A DNA stretch of 64,000 nt from an uncultured bacterium (GCA_903928495.1 CAIYQZ010000058.1:1-64000), one strand, 5' to 3'; counted from the stretch's first letter, positions 46,096 through 56,220 are shown. Numbers and translations: made by a program. Notes: generated by a model from the letters alone, not told the origin.

Positions 46096-46782
46096 ATGAA
46101 CGACAACGTCTTTTCATACGGCTACGGCACCGTGCTGTCGGCCGATGCGCGCAACAAAGTGCTGCGCAACACCTACTGGCTGCTGGCCCTGAGCCTGCTG
46201 CCCACCGTGGCCGGTGCCTGGGTGGGCGTGGTCACTGGCATCACTGCGCAACTGTCTGGCTTTCTGGGCCTGGCAGTGTTCATGGGTGGGGCCTTCGGCT
46301 TCATGTGGGCCATTGAAAAGAACAAGAACTCGGCAGCGGGCGTGCCCATTCTGCTGGCGTTCACGTTCTTCATGGGCCTGATGCTGTCACGCCTGATCGC
46401 GGTCATTCTGGGCAAGTCCAACGGCGCCGAACTGATCATGACGGCCTTTGGCGGCACTGCAGGCGTGTTTTTCGTGATGGCCAGTCTGGCCAGCGTGATC
46501 AAGCGCAGCCTGGAAGGCATGGGCAAGTGGCTCATGGTAGGTGCCGTGGTGCTGCTGGTTGGCAGCGTGATCAACGTGTTTGTGGGGAGCAGCGCCGGCA
46601 TGATGGCCATCAGCGTGCTGGCCATCGGCATCTTCAGCCTGTTCATGCTGTACGACCTGAAGCGCATCGTGGACGGCGGCGAGACCAACTACATCAGCGC
46701 CACCCTGGGCCTGTACATGAGCCTGTTCAACGTGTTCCAGAGCCTGCTGGCGCTGTTGGGCATGGGCAGCAACGACGACTGA
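46096..46782 (+). CDS. Bax inhibitor-1/YccA-family membrane protein
   Basis: 228 residues, seven hydrophobic segments. Typical opening RNKVLRNTYWLLALSLLPTVAG, then FLGLAVFMGGAFGFMWAIEKNKNS, the FVMASLASVIKRSLEGMGKWL stretch, and the C-terminal acidic motif YDLKRIVDGGETNYISATLGLYMSLFNVFQSLL with the pH-sensing aspartate region. It modulates FtsH in E. coli. TGGAGA precedes ATG 46096. The 230 bp upstream hold no gene; a CTAGAAT at about 46012 may be the -10 region. Confidence 0.93.
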   Translation: MNDNVFSYGYGTVLSADARNKVLRNTYWLLALSLLPTVAGAWVGVVTGITAQLSGFLGLAVFMGGAFGFMWAIEKNKNSAAGVPILLAFTFFMGLMLSRLIAVILGKSNGAELIMTAFGGTAGVFFVMASLASVIKRSLEGMGKWLMVGAVVLLVGSVINVFVGSSAGMMAISVLAIGIFSLFMLYDLKRIVDGGETNYISATLGLYMSLFNVFQSLLALLGMGSNDD

Positions 46783-46809
46783 GCCTGGCTGGCATGACCC
46801 GTCAGAAAA

Positions 46810-46833
46810 AAAAGGGGCCAATCGGCCCCTTTT
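46810..46833 (+). terminator. Rho-independent terminator of the BI-1 gene
   Basis: Stem AAAAGGGGCC / GGCCCCTTTT with a four-base loop, 28 bp behind the stop codon. Confidence 0.88.
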
Positions 46834-46910
46834 GTGCGTTTTGAAGCCACTGCCAATCGGCTAACCTGCGCCATGGGTGCCTGTGTACCCGCCCCTGAGG
46901 TTTTTCTGTC

Positions 46911-47324
46911 ATGCAATCCAGTACGCACCCAACCCTAAGGTATTTGTCGACCACACTCGGCCTGGCGGCGCTGATGGCGCTGTCGGGGTGCGATTACCTG
47001 GGCATAGAGCCCGCCTCCAAGGCTGTTGAAGGCAAAGTGGCCGAGGGCAAGGCCATTGGCGGTGCATGCCGCCATGCCAACCGCGCGCTGGAAGACTGCT
47101 ACCGCTACAACCCCAAAGCGAACAAGGCAGCGGTTTTCGACGGCTGGAAAGACATGGACGTGTACATGCGCGAGAACAAACTCGACACCATCGCACCTGT
47201 CACCCCTCCGGAAGCTGCGAAAAAGCCGGCAGCCAAGTCGGCTGATGACGAGATCATCACCGAAACCGACGACAAGCCTGCCGACAAAGCGGCAGACAAA
47301 AAACCCGCTGCCGCCAAGAAATGA
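46911..47324 (+). CDS. Small lipoprotein of unknown function
   Basis: 137 residues. The signal peptide ends in the lipobox ALSGC (Cys near 26). Mature part: GACRHANRALEDCYRYNPKA, a two-cysteine motif, and FDGWKDMDVYMRENKLDTI, then a Lys/Ala/Asp-rich tail (ADKAADKKPAAAKK). No family name recognised; the pattern is seen as a conserved hypothetical in Burkholderiales as far as I recall. It is convergent with rlmD. Confidence 0.75.
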   Translation: MQSSTHPTLRYLSTTLGLAALMALSGCDYLGIEPASKAVEGKVAEGKAIGGACRHANRALEDCYRYNPKANKAAVFDGWKDMDVYMRENKLDTIAPVTPPEAAKKPAAKSADDEIITETDDKPADKAADKKPAAAKK

Positions 47325-47351
47325 AGCAGCGGGAAGGCACAGCAAGCCTGC

Positions 47352-48947
47352 TCAGCGCAAGCCACCCCACTCGAACACTGCCATGCTCTCCACGTGCGCG
47401 GTGTGCGGAAACATGTTGACCACCCCCGCAGCCACGCAGCGGTAACCAGCCTGGTGCACCAGCAGTCCGGCATCGCGGGCGAGTGTGGCTGGGTTGCAGC
47501 TGACGTACACGATGCGCTGGGGTGGCGCCCAGGCTGGGTCAAGCGTGACAGGTGGGACCGGGGCCTCGGTGTCTGGTGCCGGACGCAAGCCTGCCTCGCG
47601 CAACCGTTGCTGGTGCACGTCGGCCAGGGCTTTGGACAATGCAAAAGCACCCTCGCGCGGCGGATCCACCAGCCACTTGTCGGCTCGGCCATCGGCCTGC
47701 AGCATGGCAGGGGTCATCTCGAAGAGGTTGCGCGCAACAAATTCAGTAGTGCAAAGCCCTTTTCCATCAAGCGACAAGGCCTGATTTTTTATGTAGTTTT
47801 CGCGGGAACGAGTCACCAGCACCTCGCTGCCTTCAATGCCCAGCACCGAGCCAGCTTGCGTGGCAATGGGCAGGGTGAAGTTGCCCAGGCCGCAGAACCA
47901 ATCGATCACACGCTCGTGTTTGCGGGCATCGAGCAGGCGCAACGCCCGGCTGACCAGCACGCGGTTGATGTGCGGGTTGACCTGGGTGAAATCCGTGGGT
48001 TTGAATGGCATGTGAATGCCAAAGTCCGGCAGGTCATAAGACAGCTCCGCGTCTCCGGGTTGTGGCGCGTCCAACAGGTGCACGGTGTCTGGCCCCTTGG
48101 GCTGCAGCCACCACTGCACCTCTGGGTGAGCGTGGGCAAAAGCACGCAAACGGTCCAAGTCAGCATCCGACAGCGGGAACATGTGCCGCAGCACCAGCGC
48201 AGTCACGCTGTCGCCACAAGCCAGTTCGATTTGGGGGCACGTGTCTCGTGCGTCCATGCTGGCAATGAGGCCGCGCAAGGGCAACAGCATGGCGCTGACG
48301 TGCGGGGGCAGCACTGGGCAGACCGACATGTCGGCCACATAGCGGCTCTTGCGCTCGTGAAAACCAATCAGCACCGTGCCCTTTTTGAGCACATATCGCA
48401 CGCTCAGGCGGGCGCGATAGCGGTAGCCCCAGGTGGGGCCCTGAATGGGGCGCCACAGGGTTTCGGGTTTGACTTTGCCCAGGTGCCAGAGGTTGTCTTC
48501 CAGCACGCGCTGCTTCATGGCGACCTGGGCGGTGGCGTCCAGGTGCTGCATCTTGCACCCGCCGCACGCGCCAGCATGGAGGCCAAAGTGCGGGCAACCG
48601 GGTGTGACGCGCTGCGACGACTCGCGGTGGACGGTGGTCAGCGTCGCGGCTTCCCAGTTGTTTTTCTTGCGGTTGACCTGGGCTGTTACCCACTCGAACG
48701 GAAGCGCGCCGTCCACAAACACCACCTTGCCGTCAGCCTTGCGGGCAACCCCCTGCGCTTCGAGATCAAGTGAGTTGATGTGCAGCCAGTTGTCGGGGTA
48801 GCCGAAATCCTGGGCGATCGGCGCAGTGGGGCGCTGGGCAGCGTCGCCATCGACAGGGGCAACAGAGGAATCGGGGTTGGCAGGCGGTGTGCGGGCGGCG
48901 CTGAGCGCGGCCGACAGCGATGGCAGGGGCGTGGTTTCGTCAGACAT
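47352..48947 (-). CDS. rlmD: 23S rRNA (uracil1939-C5)-methyltransferase RlmD
   Basis: SAM-dependent RNA methyltransferase with a [4Fe-4S] cluster, 531 residues (usual about 430-450). The N-terminal ~50 residues are extra. A TRAM-like domain follows, then the cluster cysteines in [19 protein letters not shown] plus a later CPVLPPH. The SAM-binding region is [17 protein letters not shown], the catalytic Asp is in VDPPREGAF, and the nucleophile is [12 protein letters not shown]. The segment [19 protein letters not shown] is encoded by an antisense copy of the dispersed repeat. It lies directly behind nlpD (37 bp), where rpoS would be expected. Confidence 0.93.
   Translation of the reverse strand: MSDETTPLPSLSAALSAARTPPANPDSSVAPVDGDAAQRPTAPIAQDFGYPDNWLHINSLDLEAQGVARKADGKVVFVDGALPFEWVTAQVNRKKNNWEAATLTTVHRESSQRVTPGCPHFGLHAGACGGCKMQHLDATAQVAMKQRVLEDNLWHLGKVKPETLWRPIQGPTWGYRYRARLSVRYVLKKGTVLIGFHERKSRYVADMSVCPVLPPHVSAMLLPLRGLIASMDARDTCPQIELACGDSVTALVLRHMFPLSDADLDRLRAFAHAHPEVQWWLQPKGPDTVHLLDAPQPGDAELSYDLPDFGIHMPFKPTDFTQVNPHINRVLVSRALRLLDARKHERVIDWFCGLGNFTLPIATQAGSVLGIEGSEVLVTRSRENYIKNQALSLDGKGLCTTEFVARNLFEMTPAMLQADGRADKWLVDPPREGAFALSKALADVHQQRLREAGLRPAPDTEAPVPPVTLDPAWAPPQRIVYVSCNPATLARDAGLLVHQAGYRCVAAGVVNMFPHTAHVESMAVFEWGGLR
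47741..47791 (+). repeat. Dispersed AT-rich repeat inside rlmD (antisense)
   Basis: Plus strand: GTAGT (47746-47750), N8, CTTT, N6, AAGCG, ACAAGGCC, T run. Spacing is identical to the other copies but two blocks are degenerate. It is antisense to the gene and stands out as AT-rich. Confidence 0.55.
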
Positions 48948-48984
48948 GGCCCAATTGTCTCAGGCCAGCCAACTGCACCTCTCG

Positions 48985-49977
48985 TCAGCGAGCGGGCAGG
49001 AGTTTGACCGGATCGACCGGCGTGCCTTTTCGGCGGATTTCAAAGTGAAGCTTGATGCGGTCAGTGTCACTGCTGCCCATCTCGGCGATTTTCTGGCCCT
49101 GCTTGACGGTTTGGTCCTCTTTGACCAACAGCGTCTGATTGTGGGCATAAGCGGTGAACATGGTGTTGCTGTGCTTCAGGATGATCAGATTGCCCAACCC
49201 ACGAATGGCGGCGCCCACATATGCAACACGGCCGTCGGCAGCAGCTACCACGGGCTGGCCCGCCTTGCCCGCAATGTCGATGCCTTTGTTCTTGGCATCG
49301 TCAAACCCGGCAATCACCGTGCCTTCGGTAGGCCAGATGAAAGAGATGTTGTCCTCTGCGGCCTTTGCCGCAGATGCAGCAGGCGCCGGCGGGGCCGCTG
49401 GCGCAGTTGCCGTTGCTGCAGCGGATGGCAGCGCCTGGCCGACGACAGCAGCCGCGCCCGCCACGGGCGCGGTGGCTACGCCAGCCGTGGCGGGAGCTGG
49501 CACGGGTGTGCCGGCCGCTGCCGTGCCTGCAGCCGAAGTGACAGGCGCTGCAGGGGCCGGCACTGACATGCCTGGCGAGGGCGCAATCACGCGCAACACC
49601 TGGCCTACCTCGATTTTGTTGGGGTTGTCCAAACCGTTCCAGCGCGCCAGGTCACGCCAGTTCTGGCCCACATCCAGACCAATGCGGATGAGCGAGTCAC
49701 CGGGACGCACGGTGTAATAACCCGGCTTGCCCGCGTTTTCCTGGCCGGGCACCACCGCCGTGACCGGCGAGCTGGCACCCGCAGGGGCAGCACTCACCAC
49801 TGGGGTCGCCGACGGGGCTTGGGTGGCCACAGCGCCACGGTCTTCGACCGGTGCGGGGGCCGATACCCTGGTCGTGCTGCAAGCGCCCAGCGCCAGCAGC
49901 AAGGCCAAACCACCGAGGGCACGCACGCCCCGGGAACGAATATCAACAGACAGCGACGGAACGAATGGCTTGGGCAT
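48985..49977 (-). CDS. nlpD: LysM/LytM-domain lipoprotein NlpD
   Basis: 330-residue envelope lipoprotein that activates amidase AmiC at the septum. Lipobox LLALGAC (Cys near 33). LysM domain at about 86-132 (YTVRPGDSLIRIGLDVGQNW, then PNKIEVGQVLRV). A 75-residue Ala/Pro/Val linker is followed by a LytM domain at about 210-330. The metal-ligand positions look degenerate (NKGIDIAG where active enzymes have His first), as in catalytically dead NlpD activators. It follows surE-pcm in the classical order. Confidence 0.92.
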   Translation of the reverse strand: MPKPFVPSLSVDIRSRGVRALGGLALLLALGACSTTRVSAPAPVEDRGAVATQAPSATPVVSAAPAGASSPVTAVVPGQENAGKPGYYTVRPGDSLIRIGLDVGQNWRDLARWNGLDNPNKIEVGQVLRVIAPSPGMSVPAPAAPVTSAAGTAAAGTPVPAPATAGVATAPVAGAAAVVGQALPSAAATATAPAAPPAPAASAAKAAEDNISFIWPTEGTVIAGFDDAKNKGIDIAGKAGQPVVAAADGRVAYVGAAIRGLGNLIILKHSNTMFTAYAHNQTLLVKEDQTVKQGQKIAEMGSSDTDRIKLHFEIRRKGTPVDPVKLLPAR

Positions 49978-50002
49978 GGACTTGGACAGACAGGTGGGCG
50001 GG

Positions 50003-50836
50003 TCAGGCGATGCCGGATTTTAGGGGGACGAACTGCACAGGCTCCAACACCTGTTGCACCAGACCGGTGGGTGTGCGATCTATCACGACCAGGCTCTGGC
50101 CCGCCGTACCCAGGCTGGCGGGTGCCACCAGACGTCCGCCAACGGCCAATTGGTCTGTCCAGGCACGCGGAACAGCGTCCCCACCAGCGGCGGCAATGAT
50201 GCCGGCGTAGGGCGCTCCCTCGACAAACCCCACCATGCCGTCCCCGAACAGCAGGTGCAGGTTGGGCACACGCAAGGGGCGCAGCAGATCGCGTGCCTTG
50301 TCGTGAAGACCCTTCAGCCGCTCGATGCTGTAGACCTCACGGCACAGCCGCGCCAGCACCGCCGCCTGATAACCGCAGCCAGTCCCAATCTCCAGCACCC
50401 GCCCCATGGGCAGGGTCTGGTTGTGAACCAGCAACTCCAGCATGCGGGCCACCACATTGGGCTTGGAAATGGTTTGACCCAGGCCTATGGGCAGGCTCGT
50501 GTCTTCGTAAGCCTGGTTGACCAATGCACTGTCAACGAACCGGTGGCGTTCAACGTCGCCCATGGCCTGAAGCACTTGGGAGTGTGAGATGCCCATCGCT
50601 GCCAGCTTGCGCACCATGGCGGCCCGCACGGCCGATGAATCCAGGCCGACGCCAACGGGCAGCGCCGAATCAAAGCTTTTTTTGCCAGCAGCGCTTGATG
50701 GCATTGACTTGTTTGCTATTTCTCTAGTGACTCCAACACCTGCTGCCACCGGTCCGGTATCCAAGCGCGCCGGAAAACTGGGGCGGGGCTTGGGCACGCC
50801 GGTGGCACCAGGCAACGCACCCGGTGTGGATTTCAT
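50003..50836 (-). CDS. pcm: Protein-L-isoaspartate O-methyltransferase
   Basis: Repairs isoaspartyl residues by SAM-dependent methylation. 277 residues, longer than the usual ~210 because of a ~65-residue N-terminal extension that contains a peptide ([16 protein letters not shown]) encoded by the dispersed repeat. Core motifs: [63 protein letters not shown] (SAM site), and LFGDGMVG. The true start could lie further in, for instance near the methyltransferase core, but no ribosome site was found to decide. It overlaps surE by four bases. Confidence 0.92.
   Translation of the reverse strand: MKSTPGALPGATGVPKPRPSFPARLDTGPVAAGVGVTREIANKSMPSSAAGKKSFDSALPVGVGLDSSAVRAAMVRKLAAMGISHSQVLQAMGDVERHRFVDSALVNQAYEDTSLPIGLGQTISKPNVVARMLELLVHNQTLPMGRVLEIGTGCGYQAAVLARLCREVYSIERLKGLHDKARDLLRPLRVPNLHLLFGDGMVGFVEGAPYAGIIAAAGGDAVPRAWTDQLAVGGRLVAPASLGTAGQSLVVIDRTPTGLVQQVLEPVQFVPLKSGIA
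50671..50725 (-). repeat. Dispersed AT-rich repeat inside pcm (sense strand)
   Basis: Minus strand: ATAGC, N8, CAAT, N6, AAGCG, CTGCTGGC, then A-rich. The same reading frame as in earP gives IANKSMPSS here and IANFSIPSS there. Rare codons AGA and ATA occur only in this part of the gene. Confidence 0.75.
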
Positions 50837-51633
50837 GCCAGACCTTGCAATGTCTGGGTCAGGCGGCTGGCAGTGGGCGCCCAGTAGGGCAGCACAGCGT
50901 GGTCGGTCAGGTCCACCTGCAGCGGCGTGATGGTCGCGTAGCCTTGGGCTGTGGCATGGAAGTCGGTGCCCTCACCGTCTTCGCGCGCGGCACCGGCGCT
51001 CCCAATCCAGTACATGGTGTCGCCGCGCGGGCTTTGCTGGGTGATGACGGCCTCAGCCGCATGTCGCCGCCCCAGGCGGGCCACTTTGAACCCACGCAAC
51101 GCGTGTCGCGGCAGATTGGGGATGTTCACATTCAGCAACCAGTGGGCCCCGTCCCGCGCCGTGTCGGGCCCATCCGCACAGGCCAACGTGGGCAGGAGTT
51201 GTGCCACCAATTGCCGTGCCGTGGCCGCCGCGTCGTCCAAATGGGCCCAGCCCTTTTCGGTTTGCGAGAACGCAATGGCTGGCACCCCGAACAGATAGCC
51301 CTCCATGGCAGCCCCCACCGTGCCTGAATAAATGGTGTCGTCGCCCATGTTGGCGCCGTTGTTGATACCGGACACTACCAGGTCAGGCCGGTAGCCCAGC
51401 AGCCCAGTCAGGGCAATGTGGACGCAATCGGCAGGGGTGCCGTTGACGTAGCGAAACCCGTTGGCCGCCCGGTGCACGTAGAGGGGCGAATGCAAGGTGA
51501 GAGCGTTCGATTTGGCACTGTTGTTGTGTTCAGGTGCCACCACCTCCACGTCGGCCAGATCCTTGAGCGCCTCGTACAACGCCACGATGCCGGGCGCTTG
51601 GTAACCATCGTCGTTCGAAAGCAATATTTTCAT
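50833..51633 (-). CDS. surE: 5'/3'-nucleotidase SurE
   Basis: Survival protein with nucleotidase/exopolyphosphatase activity, 266 residues. [16 protein letters not shown] carries the metal-binding NDD, followed by [49 protein letters not shown] and [13 protein letters not shown] 51633 gives the canonical start; ATG 51642 would add MAP. The gene heads a surE-pcm-nlpD-rlmD run. Confidence 0.95.
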   Translation of the reverse strand: MKILLSNDDGYQAPGIVALYEALKDLADVEVVAPEHNNSAKSNALTLHSPLYVHRAANGFRYVNGTPADCVHIALTGLLGYRPDLVVSGINNGANMGDDTIYSGTVGAAMEGYLFGVPAIAFSQTEKGWAHLDDAAATARQLVAQLLPTLACADGPDTARDGAHWLLNVNIPNLPRHALRGFKVARLGRRHAAEAVITQQSPRGDTMYWIGSAGAAREDGEGTDFHATAQGYATITPLQVDLTDHAVLPYWAPTASRLTQTLQGLA

Positions 51634-51761
51634 GGGGGCCATTCTATTGAGAGCGGTCCCGGCAGCGACAAAGCGCGCCGCAAAGCAGCCACAGGCTGCC
51701 TATCATGCCCACAGGCTTTCCGCCCTCACCTTCCCGCCCCCACCCTTTGATGGAGTCACCC

Positions 51762-52748
51762 ATGTTTGCCTGGCTGTGCGAAAACCCCACGGGCGTCGAT
51801 GCCTTGACCTGGACTGAATTGCCCACCCCGACACCAGGCCCCGGTGAGGTGCTGTTGGCCATTGAAGCGGCCAGCCTCAATTTCCCCGACTTGCTGATCG
51901 TGCAGAACAAGTACCAGATCAAGCCACCCTTGCCCTTTGTGCCCGGTGCCGAATACGCGGGCACCGTGGCAGCGCTGGGTGAAGGGGTGAAGCACCTGGT
52001 CGTGGGCCAGAAAGTGGCCTGCCTCAGCGGCACGGGTGGTTTCGGCACCCACACGGTGGCCAAGGCCGCCCTGTGCATGCCCCTTCCAGCGGGCTTTCCA
52101 GCCATCGACGCGGCGGCTTTCATCATGACGTACGCCACCTCGTATCACGCGCTGGTGGACCGCGCAGCATTGCAACCTGGCGAAACCGTGTTGGTGCTGG
52201 GCGCGGCAGGGGGCGTGGGCACGGCCGCCATTCAAATTGCCAAAGCGGCCGGCGCCAGGGTGATTGCCGCCGCATCCACCGATGACAAATGCCACACCTG
52301 CCAGCAACTGGGTGCCGATGCCACCCTGAACTACACCCAACACGCACCCAACGGCAGCTTGCGCGAAGAAATCAAACGGCTGACAGATGGCAAAGGTCCC
52401 GATGTGGTGTACGACCCCGTGGGTGGCGAATTTGCTGAGCCGGTGTTCCGCAGCATCGCCTGGCGGGGCCGCTACCTGGTGGTGGGGTTTGCCAGCGGAC
52501 CCATCCCCCAACTGCCCATGAACCTGCCGCTGCTCAAAGGCGCGTCGCTGGTGGGCGTTTTCTGGGGAGACTTTGCGAAGCGTGAGCCAAAAGCCAACGC
52601 GTCGATGATGCAAACCCTCGCGAATTGGTACGGCCAAGGAAAGATCAAGCCCCTGATTCACCAGGCATTGCCCATGGCCGATCTGAAGCAGGCCTACGCC
52701 ACCATGGGCAGCCGTGGGGTGCAGGGGAAACTGGTTCTGGTGAATTGA
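51762..52748 (+). CDS. NADPH:quinone oxidoreductase-like zinc-independent MDR protein
   Basis: 328-residue medium-chain dehydrogenase/reductase of the quinone oxidoreductase type. The N-terminal GroES-like domain has ASLNFPDLLIVQNKYQIKP and PFVPGAEYAGTVAALGEGV; the Rossmann motif is VLVLGAAGGVGTAAIQIAK (near residue 143), and DVVYDPVGGEFAEPVFRSI and LVGVFWGDFAKREP are typical. It lacks the catalytic zinc-binding Cys pattern. Substrate unknown. It is divergent from surE over 128 bp. Confidence 0.9.
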   Translation: MFAWLCENPTGVDALTWTELPTPTPGPGEVLLAIEAASLNFPDLLIVQNKYQIKPPLPFVPGAEYAGTVAALGEGVKHLVVGQKVACLSGTGGFGTHTVAKAALCMPLPAGFPAIDAAAFIMTYATSYHALVDRAALQPGETVLVLGAAGGVGTAAIQIAKAAGARVIAAASTDDKCHTCQQLGADATLNYTQHAPNGSLREEIKRLTDGKGPDVVYDPVGGEFAEPVFRSIAWRGRYLVVGFASGPIPQLPMNLPLLKGASLVGVFWGDFAKREPKANASMMQTLANWYGQGKIKPLIHQALPMADLKQAYATMGSRGVQGKLVLVN

Positions 52749-52795
52749 TCGTCAGCACCTGACAGATACAGGACTCACATCGAAAATGCGCTCTG

Positions 52796-53392
52796 TCACT
52801 TGGGTGGCAGCACGGTGATGCTGTCTACCCAGACCAACTCGCAAGCGCCACCACCGGTATCGGTGCGTGAGCGCGAACTGTTCCAACTCCATCCGTCTGC
52901 GGTCGTCACGTCAACGAGTTTGCCCCTGATCTCCACCCGCTCACCCACGCGAACAGACTCAAGCGCACGCTTGACCGATGCCGACGACGGAATCAGATGC
53001 ATGTTGGCGGAACTGGCTGCAATCTCGCTTGCAGGAATGGGCGGCCCCTCATGGCCCCAACGGTAGTGGTACCAGCGACCTGACTGCGAAATGTTCAGCT
53101 GCTCGATCACGGCCGCGTCACTCATCCGGTTCCAGCCCAAGGCGAAATCGAGGGGAGCGAGGTCGGATCCACGACCCAACAGATAGCTGGCCACCGACAA
53201 GACTCTGGCACGGACTTCAAACTGTGCGAAGGGCTGAACCTGATAGGCCCCGACACTCACCGCAGGCAGACCTGCATGAATCTGCTGCACAGGCTCGCCT
53301 GCGACAGGCGCACTTTGGACAGGCCGTTTGTGCCACCAATTGACTGCCCCCCAGCCGATCAGAGCAACAAACAGCAAAGCCTTGAAACTCAC
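52796..53392 (-). CDS. Membrane-anchored protein of unknown function
   Basis: 198 residues. One N-terminal hydrophobic helix (FKALLFVALIGWGAVNWW) is followed by a periplasmic part with SVGAYQVQPFAQFEVRARVLS, DLAPLDFALGWNRMSD, WYHYRWGHEGPPIP and a last OB-like stretch VRVGERVEIRGKLVDV. I do not recognise a named family. GTG 53392 is chosen because GGGAGG lies just upstream; an in-frame TTG at 53419 would add nine residues. It lies downstream of tRNA-His on the same strand. Confidence 0.72.
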   Translation of the reverse strand: MSFKALLFVALIGWGAVNWWHKRPVQSAPVAGEPVQQIHAGLPAVSVGAYQVQPFAQFEVRARVLSVASYLLGRGSDLAPLDFALGWNRMSDAAVIEQLNISQSGRWYHYRWGHEGPPIPASEIAASSANMHLIPSSASVKRALESVRVGERVEIRGKLVDVTTADGWSWNSSRSRTDTGGGACELVWVDSITVLPPK

Positions 53393-53473
53393 ACCTTGCC
53401 TCCCGTCGTCACGGTGCAATCACAGGCGGTATCCGCTACAGGTGGGCTACACCGCATGCTCCAGAAACAACAA

Positions 53474-53492
53474 AGCCCGGCAGAACCGGGCT
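53474..53492 (-). terminator. Terminator of tRNA-His
   Basis: AGCCCGG / CCGGGCT stem with a five-base loop; on the minus strand followed by TTGTTGTTT. It lies 17 bp behind the tRNA. Confidence 0.75.
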
Positions 53493-53508
53493 AAGTTGTT
53501 GTTTTACT

Positions 53509-53585
53509 TGGGGTGACTGATGGGGCTCGAACCCACGACAACCAGAATCACAATCTGGGACTCTACCAACTGAGCTACAGCCACC
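53509..53585 (-). tRNA. tRNA-His (anticodon GTG)
   Basis: Seventy-seven nucleotides including G-1 and encoded CCA. The minus strand begins GGTGGCTGTAGCTCAGTTGG and ends CAGTCACCCCA, so the extra 5' G faces C73, the histidine identity element. The anticodon loop TTGTGAT contains GTG. Confidence 0.95.
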
Positions 53586-53670
53586 GTAAGCCTTGCATTA
53601 TAACCCGCTGAACACTGCAATCTCAGGTCGCATCACAACATCGAAACGCGCCAAGAGCAGCAGGCCGGCA

Positions 53671-55590
53671 TCAACCCTGTTTGGACGGATTGTTGCCAGG
53701 TTGTGGGACCTTGATATCCACCTTGAGGCGCTTCTTCAACAGTTTGTAATAGGCCTGACCTTCGGCCGAGCCCCACCACTGGTTGTATTGCTGCAACTCC
53801 TGTGCGGCCAGATCGGCAGGCGGTGCTTCGCGCTCCATTGACTTCAGCACCTTGATCACGGAATAGCCCCTGGCGCCCAGATCAACGCCAACCCAAGCTG
53901 GCAAGGTGGAAGTCTCTGCACGCAAAGCAGCTGTCAACTCCTGCGGTTGCAGGCCCTGCGGCTTGTCGCGCGAGGCAACCACTGCGGTCTGAAGCTTCAC
54001 GCCCGCCCCCGCCTTGCCTTCGGCCAACGCCTTTTCCCCTTCTTGACGAGCCATCGCTTGGGCTCTTTGGGCTTTCAACAGGGCCGTCACACGTGCTTTG
54101 ACCTCATCCAGCGCCAGGGTGTGAGCCGGACGATGAGCGAGGATCCGAGCGGCGACCAGCTGGTTGGCAGCTGTCTCAACCGCCTCGGTGTTGTTCTTTT
54201 TATCCACAGAGTCCGACGAAAAGAGCGCTGTCAGGAGCTTTTCATTGGCCAAAGCAGGTGGCAGGCCGGGTACGGGCTGGCGCTTGACGCTGTTGACCGT
54301 TTCGAGCTTGAGTTTGAGTTTGTCCGCCACCGGGGCCAACGCATTGGCCTGCTCGTAGACCATGTTGCCAAAGACGTCTGCTTTTTCAGCAAACTCTCGC
54401 TGAGCCAACTGCTTTTTCAGTTCGGCTTCAATTTCCGATTTGACCAGCGCCAATGGGCGGGCCACCGAAGGTTTGATGTCGGTCACCAGGATGACGTGAT
54501 AGCCGAATTCGCTTTCCACCACGCCGGACAGCGCCCCTTTGGCCAGCGAAAAAGCCGCATCTTCGAATGGCTTGACCATGGCACCGCGCTGGAAAAAGCC
54601 CAAATCTCCGCCCCCGGGAGCGGAGCCAGGGTCCTGGGAGTTCTTGCGTGCCAGTTCTGCGAATGCGGCAGGCGCAGCGGTGGCCTGTGCCAGCAATTCA
54701 GCCGCTTTGGCCTTGGCTGCCTCCCGGTCGGCAGCGGGCGCATTGGCTGCCGCATTGATCAGGATGTGGCTGGCACGTCGCTCCTCTTTGCTGGCATACC
54801 GGTCGGCATTCTGCTGGTAGTAAGCGGCGACATCGGCATCGCTCACCACCAAACCCTGCGCAACCCAGTCCAAGTTCAAGACCAGATACTCGACGTCGGC
54901 CTCTTCTTCCGCCTGAAACTGGGCGGGATTGGCGTTGTAGTAGGCAGCCACCTCGGCATCGTCGACCTGAACCTTGTCTTGGTAGGCCGCCGTGTCAAAC
55001 CGCGCCAGCTGCACTTCTCTGCGCTCAAAAAATGCCTGCAATGAAGCGCGGGCCGATGCGGGAGTGGCAAAAGCCGATGCCACCACGCCTTGCGACACCT
55101 GACGCTGCGACAAATCCTGCCGCACTTGCAATTCGAACATTTCAGGCGACAGGCCCTGGCCTGCCAGCACCTGACGGTAACGGTCCATGTCCAAGGTGCC
55201 GTCGGGACGGCGCAGGCTGGCAATGAACTCGTTTTTCTGCAAGTCGCGAGCCAGTTTCTGGTCGCTGGTGACGAGGTTCATTTTCTCTGCAGACACCAGC
55301 AACACGCGCTCGCGAACCAGCCGCTCCAGGGTGGCGTACTTGGCAGCGTCGGTGTCCAGCAGTTTGATGTCAATGTTCGGCTGGCTGGCTCGGATGCGGT
55401 CCACCTCCTGGCGATGTGCGGCATCCCACTCGTCCCGCTTGATGGGCTGACCGCCCACTGTCGCGACCGTTTCACCGCGGCCGCCCATGTTGCTGTAGCC
55501 ATCAACGCCCACCAGCACGAACGCAGGGACGATGAAAAGGGCCAGCAGAAAACCCATGAGCCGTGTGTTGTTCCGGATGTAGTCGAACAT
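53671..55590 (-). CDS. ppiD: Periplasmic folding chaperone PpiD (SurA-N / PpiC domains)
   Basis: 639-residue inner-membrane-anchored chaperone acting near SecYEG. One N-terminal membrane helix ([21 protein letters not shown], about 12-32), a SurA-N-like domain (about 35-260), a parvulin domain near 265-365 ([36 protein letters not shown]), and a C-terminal chaperone part. PpiD parvulin domains are usually inactive as isomerases. It lies between tRNA-Val and tRNA-His, all on the minus strand. Confidence 0.93.
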   Translation of the reverse strand: MFDYIRNNTRLMGFLLALFIVPAFVLVGVDGYSNMGGRGETVATVGGQPIKRDEWDAAHRQEVDRIRASQPNIDIKLLDTDAAKYATLERLVRERVLLVSAEKMNLVTSDQKLARDLQKNEFIASLRRPDGTLDMDRYRQVLAGQGLSPEMFELQVRQDLSQRQVSQGVVASAFATPASARASLQAFFERREVQLARFDTAAYQDKVQVDDAEVAAYYNANPAQFQAEEEADVEYLVLNLDWVAQGLVVSDADVAAYYQQNADRYASKEERRASHILINAAANAPAADREAAKAKAAELLAQATAAPAAFAELARKNSQDPGSAPGGGDLGFFQRGAMVKPFEDAAFSLAKGALSGVVESEFGYHVILVTDIKPSVARPLALVKSEIEAELKKQLAQREFAEKADVFGNMVYEQANALAPVADKLKLKLETVNSVKRQPVPGLPPALANEKLLTALFSSDSVDKKNNTEAVETAANQLVAARILAHRPAHTLALDEVKARVTALLKAQRAQAMARQEGEKALAEGKAGAGVKLQTAVVASRDKPQGLQPQELTAALRAETSTLPAWVGVDLGARGYSVIKVLKSMEREAPPADLAAQELQQYNQWWGSAEGQAYYKLLKKRLKVDIKVPQPGNNPSKQG

Positions 55591-55635
55591 GCGTGGTGTC
55601 CTGTCGCTGTTGATTGGCGTGGGGAGCTGAACAAA

Positions 55636-55660
55636 GAAAAAGGCGAACTCTCGTTCGCCT
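55636..55660 (-). terminator. Terminator of tRNA-Val
   Basis: AGGCGAAC / GTTCGCCT stem with a four-base loop; on the minus strand followed by TTTTCTTTG. It lies 10 bp behind the tRNA. Confidence 0.82.
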
Positions 55661-55669
55661 CAGTGGGGG

Positions 55670-55745
55670 TGGTGGGTGCTGACGGGGTCGAACCGCCGAC
55701 CTACGCCTTGTAAGGGCGCCGCTCTACCGACTGAGCTAAGCACCC
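55670..55745 (-). tRNA. tRNA-Val (anticodon TAC)
   Basis: Seventy-six nucleotides with encoded CCA. The minus strand begins GGGTGCTTAGCTCAGTCGG and ends AGCACCCACCA. The anticodon loop CTTACAA contains TAC, decoding GUA/GUG. It sits just downstream of hupB on the same strand. Confidence 0.96.
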
Positions 55746-55771
55746 CACCGAAAACAGATGGCCGATTTGGC

Positions 55772-56044
55772 TCAGTTCAGGGCGTCTTTCAATGCCTTGC
55801 CTGCGCGAAACTTTGGAACCTTGGCTTCGTCGATTTTAATCGACTCGCCGGTGCGGGGGTTGCGACCCGCGCGGGCAGCACGTTGACCAACTTCAAACGT
55901 ACCGAATCCCACCAGAGAAACGGAGCCACCCATCTTCAGGGTAGCGGCAATCGCGGCCAGCGCGGAATCCAGTGCACGGGTAGCAGATGCCTTGGAAATG
56001 TCGGCATCGTTGGCAATTTGGTCGATGAGTTCGGTTTTGTTCAC
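55772..56044 (-). CDS. hupB: DNA-binding protein HU
   Basis: 90-residue histone-like protein, canonical length. It starts [20 protein letters not shown]. The DNA-binding beta arm is [21 protein letters not shown] with the conserved RNPxTG, and the end is [15 protein letters not shown]. The start codon is GTG at 56044 with AGGG eight bases upstream. The 176 bp between it and the EamA gene hold no gene; a CTAGAAT near 56140 (minus strand) is a weak -10 candidate. Confidence 0.97.
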   Translation of the reverse strand: MNKTELIDQIANDADISKASATRALDSALAAIAATLKMGGSVSLVGFGTFEVGQRAARAGRNPRTGESIKIDEAKVPKFRAGKALKDALN

Positions 56045-56220
56045 AAAATTTCCCTAGAAACTGGGGGTTGGTCGAGCCGGCTGGCAAACACTTGGGCCGG
56101 TCGCCCGGGATGTCTGGAATTCAAGGACGCGAATTCTAGACCCATAGCCGACGGCACTCGGCCGATCCACCGAAAAAAACATCTCTCCTGTCACCTCTGC
56201 TTGCCCGCTCGCCAGTCACT

